Below, in pieces: positions 57,625-64,000 of a stretch of 64,000 nt of DNA. This DNA comes from Streptomyces sp. R28. Lineage in GTDB: Bacteria > Actinomycetota > Actinomycetes > Streptomycetales > Streptomycetaceae. The notes beneath the pieces are model-generated. The model saw nothing but the letters and a program-made list of their open reading frames with translations, was not told where the DNA came from and ran no database searches. The stretch is from positions 1,656,001 to 1,720,000 of the forward strand of contig NZ_CP163439.1 of the NCBI RefSeq assembly GCF_041052385.1, given 5' to 3'. The position numbers were made by a program, and so were the translations under genes. How positions within the stretch are numbered: the first letter of the stretch is position 1; every line of letters begins with the position of its first letter.

Positions 57625-58523
57625 GATGTGCCCTTCTCGGTTTTCTCGGTGTTCGGCTGTGCTGTGCGTACGATCACACTCGGTGCGGCGGGCAGCCGGA
57701 GGTCGTCCTGCACGGAAATGCCGGTCCTGACCCCGAAATTCTCCTGCAGGGCGTGCAGATACAGCCCGTCGGCACTGTCCTGGAACCTGGCGCTGAGCCG
57801 CTCCCCGTCCCCCACCGCGAGCACCGTGTACGGCGGAACCAGCGGCTTGTTGTCGACCAGTATCGCGTCACCCGCGGCCCTGATCGCCGACAGGGCCGTC
57901 AGGCGCTGCCCGTTGATGGAGATCGCCTCGGCGCCCGACTCCCACAGCCCGTTGATCACACGCTGCATGTCGCGGTCCCGCACCCGCCCGGTGTCGGAGA
58001 ACCCGGATGTCCCGCGCGGGTCGCCGTCGCTGCCCGTGGAGGCTTCCTTGGCGTCGTTCACAACAAGCTTCACACCAGGCCCGTGCACCTCGACAGCGCC
58101 CGCCAGGATGCCCACGAGCTCCGCCTGGTCACTGGTGCCCGTCGCCTTCAGCGCCTCGCGCTGCCGCGCGCTCACATCGTCGCGCAGCTTGTCGACAGAC
58201 TCCTCCAGCTTGTCCGCCGCCGCGGTCTCACGGTCGATGCGGTCGATCAGTTCCTCGCGCTCCTTAGCCATGACGGGCGCCGCGACCCGCGCCTGCGCCG
58301 CTCCCACGGTCACCACGAGCGCCGCGAGCACCAGACCGGCCGCGAGCCCGAGCTTCGCCCTCAGGGTCTTGGGCAGGCCCCCGTCACCCGCGGCCTTCTT
58401 CCGTTCGGCGGCTTGGGCGTACCCGTCGTCGAGGCTGTGATCCATGACGTTGGTGAGCAATGACATGGACGCGTCCGGGCGCGAGGGGCGCGTAGGTGTG
58501 CTCCGAACGGGGGGCTGCGGCAT
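57621..58523 (-). CDS. DUF881 family membrane protein
   Basis: 300 residues from ATG 58523 (a downstream ATG at 58466 is possible; no clear ribosome-binding site for either). One membrane helix (LGLAAGLVLAALVVTVGAAQ) followed by a coiled coil and a DUF881 domain (VEVHGPGVKLVVNDAKEASTGSDGD ... RVINGLWESGAEAISINGQRL). Overlaps the small basic protein gene by four bases. A perfect 14-base palindrome (58516-58529) spans the proposed start codon. Confidence 0.88.
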   Translation of the reverse strand: MPQPPVRSTPTRPSRPDASMSLLTNVMDHSLDDGYAQAAERKKAAGDGGLPKTLRAKLGLAAGLVLAALVVTVGAAQARVAAPVMAKEREELIDRIDRETAAADKLEESVDKLRDDVSARQREALKATGTSDQAELVGILAGAVEVHGPGVKLVVNDAKEASTGSDGDPRGTSGFSDTGRVRDRDMQRVINGLWESGAEAISINGQRLTALSAIRAAGDAILVDNKPLVPPYTVLAVGDGERLSARFQDSADGLYLHALQENFGVRTGISVQDDLRLPAAPSVIVRTAQPNTEKTEKGTS

Positions 58524-58572
58524 GCCGCACATCGTCGCACGTCGCGGCCGATACCTCCGAATGGCCCCACCG

Positions 58573-58612
58573 GCGTGCCGGACAGGCCCCTGGGGGCGCC
58601 TGTCCGGCACGC
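58573..58612 (-). terminator. Hairpin between the nucleotidyltransferase and DUF881 genes
   Basis: GCGTGCCGGACAGGC and GCCTGTCCGGCACGC are perfect 15-base arms, 17 bases beyond the nucleotidyltransferase stop. Confidence 0.9.
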
Positions 58613-58628
58613 ACGCGTACTGGGCGCC

Positions 58629-61124
58629 TCAGCGGCCGGCGCTGTCCACGACCGCCGCCCACTCGTCGAGCAGGGCCTGTGCGGACGCGTCGTCCGGCCC
58701 CTCGGCCCACAGATGCGTGACCGCCTCGGCCGGGTCGGGCAGCACCATCACCCAACGCCCGTCGGTCTCCACAACCCGAACACCGTCGGTTGTGTCGACA
58801 AAGCGATCTCCGGCCGCCTCTACGACTCGCCGCATCACGAGGCCCTTGACGGCCCAGGGAGTCGCAAGATCCCGCTTGATGACATGCGCCCGCGGAATCC
58901 GCGCGTCGATCTGGCTGAGCGTGAGCTGCGTCCGCGCCACCAGCCCGATCAGCCGTACGAAGGCCGCCGTACCGTCGAAGACACTGCTGAACTCGGGGAC
59001 GATGAATCCGCCCCTGCCGTCACCACCGAAAATCGTCGTGTCATCGCGACCGACTCGGGTCAGATCGTCCGGCGAGGTGGTTGTCCACTCCACCTGGGTC
59101 CCGTGGTACGCCGCCACCTGCTCGGCGATCCGCGTAGTGGTCACCGGCAGCGCGACCCGCCCGCTGCGCCGCTCAGCGGCCACGAGGTCGAGCATGACGA
59201 GCAGGGCCCGGTCGTCCTCGACGATCCGCCCCTTCTCGTCGACCAGCGACAGCCGCTCACCGACGGGATCGAACCGCACCCCGAACGCCGCCCGCGCGGA
59301 CGCCACGATCTCTCCCAGCCGCACCAACCCCGACCGCCGCGTGTCCGCCGACTCCGTGGGCCTGGACTCGTCGAGCCCGGGGTTGATGGTCAGCGAGTCC
59401 ACACCGAGCTTCCCGAGCAGGCTGGGCAGTACAAGCCCCGCGCTGCCGTTGGAGGCGTCCACGACGACCTTCAGGCCCGACTCCGCAATCCCGGTCGTGT
59501 CGACATTCCGCAGCAACGACCCGGTGTAGGAGTCGAAGACGCTGGCCGGGAAATAGAGGTCCCCGATCTCGCCCGGGAACGCCCGCCGGTACTCCTGCCG
59601 CGCGAAGACCCGGTCCAGCTTCCGCTGACTGCCCTGCGACAGGTCGGCACCCTGCCCGTCGAAGAACATAATGTCCACGGAATCCGGCACCCCGGGCGTC
59701 GTCCGGATCATGATCCCGCCGGCACTGCCCCGCGCAGTCTGCTGCCGCGCCACGGGCAGCGGTACGTTCTCCAGATCTCGTACGTCGATGGCGCTGGCCT
59801 GCAGCGCGGAGATGACCGCCCTCTTCAGCGCCCGGGCACCACGGGAGTGGTCGCGCGCCGTGGTGACGGTTGACCCCTTCTTCAGGGTCGTCGCATAGGC
59901 GCCTGCGAGGCGAACGGCGAGCTCGGGCGTGATCTCAACGTTCAGGATTCCGGAGACGCCTCTGGCACCGAAGAGGTGCGCCTGGCCCCTCGACTCCCAG
60001 ATCACCGAGGTGTTGACGAAGGCGCCGGCCTCGATGGTCTTGAACGGATAGACGCGTACGTTGCCCTGCACGATCGATTCTTCACCGATCAGGCACTCGT
60101 CACCGATGACCGCGCCGTCCTCGATCCGGGCGGCACGCATGATGTCGGTGTTCTTCCCGACGACGCAACCGCGCAGATTGCTGTGCTGCCCGACATACAC
60201 GTTGTCGTGCACGACAGCCTTGTGCAGAAAGGCGCCGGTCTTCACGACGACGTTCGAACCGACGACGGTGTGCTCCCGGATTTCCGCACCGGCCTCGACC
60301 TTGGCGTAGTCCCCGATGTACAGGGGCCCTCGCAGAACGGCGTCGGCATGCACCTCGGCGCCTTCCGCCACCCACACACCCGGCGAGATCTCGAAGCCGT
60401 CGATCTCGACGTCGACCTTGCCCTCCAGGACGTCGGCCTGCGCCTTCACATAGCTCTCGTGCGTACCGACGTCCTCCCAGTACCCCTCCGCGACATACCC
60501 ATAGACCGGCTTGCCCTCCTTCATCAGCTGCGGGAAGACGTCGCCGGACCAGTCCACGGGCACGTCGGCCTCGACATAGTCGAAGACCTCGGGCTCCATG
60601 ACATAGATGCCGGTGTTCACGGTGTCCGAGAAGACCTGCCCCCAGGTCGGCTTCTCCAGGAAGCGCTCGACCCGGCCCTCCTCGTCGACGATGGTGATGC
60701 CGAATTCCAACGGATTGGGCACACGCGTCAGACAGACGGTGACCAGCGCGCCCTTTTCCTTGTGGAAATTGATCAGCTCAGTGAGGTCGAAGTCGGTCAG
60801 GGCATCACCGGAGATGACGAGGAAAGCATCGTCCTTCAACGCCTCTTCGGCGTTCTTGACGCTTCCGGCGGTACCGAGTGGCTTCTCCTCATTGGCATAG
60901 CTGAGCTCCATTCCGAGCTCTTCACCGTCACCAAAGTAGTTCTTGACCAGAGAGGCCAAGAACTGAACAGTTACGACGGTCTCACTCAGCCCATGCCTTT
61001 TGAGCAGCCGCAGAACGTGCTCCATGATCGGCCGGTTGGCCACCGGCAGGAGCGGCTTGGGCATGCTTGAGGTCATGGGGCGAAGGCGTGTGCCTTCGCC
61101 TCCGGCCATCACGACGGCCTTCAT
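58629..61124 (-). CDS. Mannose-1-phosphate guanylyltransferase-type enzyme fused to a degenerate phosphomannomutase domain
   Basis: 831 residues. N-terminal nucleotidyltransferase (MKAVVMAGGEGTRLRPMTSSMPKPLLPVANRP; residues 1-240), a left-handed beta-helix of hexapeptide repeats (about 245-370), and a C-terminal phosphohexomutase-like domain (about 385-831). It probably makes GDP-mannose for glycans or cell-wall lipids. In the mutase half all four catalytic loops are degenerate: no TASHNP phosphoserine, FDPVGERL where DGDGDR is expected, FGGDGRGGF for the sugar loop, and LPDPAEAVTH for the phosphate loop. It is therefore likely structural or regulatory. ATG follows GAGGAGG. Confidence 0.92.
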   Translation of the reverse strand: MKAVVMAGGEGTRLRPMTSSMPKPLLPVANRPIMEHVLRLLKRHGLSETVVTVQFLASLVKNYFGDGEELGMELSYANEEKPLGTAGSVKNAEEALKDDAFLVISGDALTDFDLTELINFHKEKGALVTVCLTRVPNPLEFGITIVDEEGRVERFLEKPTWGQVFSDTVNTGIYVMEPEVFDYVEADVPVDWSGDVFPQLMKEGKPVYGYVAEGYWEDVGTHESYVKAQADVLEGKVDVEIDGFEISPGVWVAEGAEVHADAVLRGPLYIGDYAKVEAGAEIREHTVVGSNVVVKTGAFLHKAVVHDNVYVGQHSNLRGCVVGKNTDIMRAARIEDGAVIGDECLIGEESIVQGNVRVYPFKTIEAGAFVNTSVIWESRGQAHLFGARGVSGILNVEITPELAVRLAGAYATTLKKGSTVTTARDHSRGARALKRAVISALQASAIDVRDLENVPLPVARQQTARGSAGGIMIRTTPGVPDSVDIMFFDGQGADLSQGSQRKLDRVFARQEYRRAFPGEIGDLYFPASVFDSYTGSLLRNVDTTGIAESGLKVVVDASNGSAGLVLPSLLGKLGVDSLTINPGLDESRPTESADTRRSGLVRLGEIVASARAAFGVRFDPVGERLSLVDEKGRIVEDDRALLVMLDLVAAERRSGRVALPVTTTRIAEQVAAYHGTQVEWTTTSPDDLTRVGRDDTTIFGGDGRGGFIVPEFSSVFDGTAAFVRLIGLVARTQLTLSQIDARIPRAHVIKRDLATPWAVKGLVMRRVVEAAGDRFVDTTDGVRVVETDGRWVMVLPDPAEAVTHLWAEGPDDASAQALLDEWAAVVDSAGR

Positions 61125-61215
61125 GTCGGAAGCGTCCTCCTCTAAAGAGACGACGGTCTAGCCGACTTCACCCGTCAGATTGTCCCGCACTTTTCCACCG
61201 CGGGCCATCGAGCCG

Positions 61216-61848
61216 CTACGCCCGCTTCAATCGGCGAGTTCCATCGGCCATGGCGTCCGCACGGACCAGGCGGCGGACCTGTACCACGTACAGGACTCCT
61301 GCCCACCAGTACAGCGTTGTACCCCATCCAGCGAACGCCCATCCGAAAATAGCAGCGAGTGACGGGATCCAGCCACTCCCGTCACTGAGCAGCAACAACG
61401 GGAAGGCATACATCAGGTTGAACGTAGCTGCCTTCCCAAGGAAGTTCACCTGCGGCGGCGGATAGCCATGACGTCTGAGGATGCCCACCATCACCAGCAG
61501 AACCAGTTCTCGCGCCAAAAGTACAGCGGTCAACCAGACCGGCAGAATCTCGCGCCAGGTGAGACCGACCAAAGTCGAGAGAATGTAGAGCCGATCGGCC
61601 GCAGGATCGAGAAGCCGGCCGAGGCTGCTGATCTGGTTCCAACGTCGCGCGAGCTTGCCGTCCAGGTAGTCGCTGACGCCGCTCAGAGCCAGCACCAGGA
61701 ATGCCCAGCCGTCACTGTTCGGCCCACCGAACTCAGGTCTGAGAATTAGCCACAGGAACAGTGGCACCCCAAGGAGCCGCGCCATGCTGAGGATGTTGGG
61801 GATGGTGAGGACCCGGTTCGTCTGAACACGGGTCTCCTGGACCTCCAC
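61216..61848 (-). CDS. CDP-alcohol phosphatidyltransferase (likely cardiolipin synthase or PgsA)
   Basis: 210 residues, GTG 61848 behind AGGAGG. The CDP-alcohol phosphotransferase motif is complete: SDYLDGKLARRWNQISSLGRLLDPAADRL. Four to five membrane segments follow. The family includes phosphatidylglycerophosphate synthase and the eukaryotic-type cardiolipin synthase described for Streptomyces coelicolor. As I recall, that gene sits beside the guanylyltransferase gene, which favours cardiolipin synthase here; the sequence alone does not separate the two. Confidence 0.85.
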   Translation of the reverse strand: MEVQETRVQTNRVLTIPNILSMARLLGVPLFLWLILRPEFGGPNSDGWAFLVLALSGVSDYLDGKLARRWNQISSLGRLLDPAADRLYILSTLVGLTWREILPVWLTAVLLARELVLLVMVGILRRHGYPPPQVNFLGKAATFNLMYAFPLLLLSDGSGWIPSLAAIFGWAFAGWGTTLYWWAGVLYVVQVRRLVRADAMADGTRRLKRA

Positions 61849-61902
61849 CCGGAGCCTCCTGTGGGGAACGTACCTACGATGCCCCTGACCCTACCTCAAC
61901 GC

Positions 61903-61946
61903 AAAAAAGCTCTGGCCCTTGGGCATGTAGCCCAAGAGCCAGAGCT
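61903..61946 (-). terminator. rrn operon terminator
   Basis: On the minus strand AGCTCTGGCTCTTGGGC, a short loop, then GCCCAAGGGCCAGAGCT and a T6 run. A strong hairpin with a U-tract, directly after 5S rRNA. Confidence 0.95.
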
Positions 61947-61954
61947 CTAAAAGG

Positions 61955-62074
61955 AGTTCGGCGGCGTCCTACTCTCCCACAGGGTCCCCCCTGCAGTACC
62001 ATCGGCGCTGTAAGGCTTAGCTTCCGGGTTCGGAATGTAACCGGGCGTTTCCCTCACGCTATAACCACCGAAAC
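61955..62074 (-). rRNA. rrf: 5S ribosomal RNA
   Basis: Minus-strand sequence from GTTTCGGTGGTTATAGCG through CCGAACCCGGAAGCTAAGCC to GTAGGACGCCGCCGAAC matches actinobacterial 5S rRNA. The 3' boundary is uncertain by a few bases. Confidence 0.95.
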
Positions 62075-62167
62075 ACTATGAAACTGTCGAACCATGCCGC
62101 ACCATACCGTGGCCTGGCATGGGGCTGTTCGTGGTTTCAGAACCAACACAGTGGACGCGAGCAACTG

Positions 62168-64000
<1,833 letters not shown>

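Overview
The window is high-GC actinomycete DNA and almost certainly comes from a Streptomyces chromosome. The evidence is the codon use, frequent GTG starts, genes that are Streptomyces hallmarks (DUF5999, SAV_915 family, a Rieske lipoprotein, the GarA/FtsR-type block with DUF881 proteins), and the 3' part of an rRNA operon at the right edge. Most of the window reads as chromosomal core. No integrase, intact transposase, CRISPR array or tRNA gene was seen.

Left third (1-24.5 kb): a DUF4291 gene cut by the window edge, an NTF2-like protein, apolipoprotein N-acyltransferase, a Gfo/Idh/MocA oxidoreductase and an FAD monooxygenase divergent from a TetR regulator with two operator-like palindromes. 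Then come a DinB-like protein, a lipoprotein, uracil-DNA glycosylase, an orphan oligopeptide-binding lipoprotein, two FabG-type reductases, a DUF3037/HipA-like kinase pair, a Rieske protein, an isochorismatase-fold protein lacking its catalytic residues, PPOX-fold proteins, LysR and MocR regulators, three EamA exporters, a Clp-N protein, an SRPBCC protein and a PadR regulator.

Middle (24.5-33.6 kb): a patch rich in broken genes. It holds a DUF6262 remnant, a frameshifted carboxylesterase, a frameshifted small secreted protein, DUF6188 and HAD fragments, and an internally deleted secreted-protein remnant. These are mixed with intact genes (TetR, phosphotransferase-like, methyltransferase, PhzF, CPBP protease). 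It looks like an accessory or decaying zone between core blocks.

33.6-47.4 kb: a glutamate-cysteine-ligase-like enzyme, two Streptomyces-type hypotheticals, and a probable xylan-utilisation locus (secreted GH10 xylanase plus a binding protein and two permeases, with a CGAAA-N-TTTCG operator). Then come a diaminopimelate-decarboxylase paralogue with a SAV_915 gene, a large APC permease, and a protein made of two TOBE/Mop domains.

47.4-64 kb: gcvP behind a tandem glycine riboswitch, a PRC-barrel protein, a repeat-rich spacer and DNA polymerase IV. Next is the conserved actinobacterial block MerR - DUF151 nuclease - FtsR-type MerR - FHA - DUF881 - small basic protein - DUF881. A nucleotidyltransferase fused to a phosphomannomutase-like domain with all active-site loops degenerate follows, then a CDP-alcohol phosphatidyltransferase (likely cardiolipin synthase or PgsA), and 5S and 23S rRNA on the minus strand. 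Several single-base frameshifts in otherwise conserved genes may be biological or may be sequencing errors.
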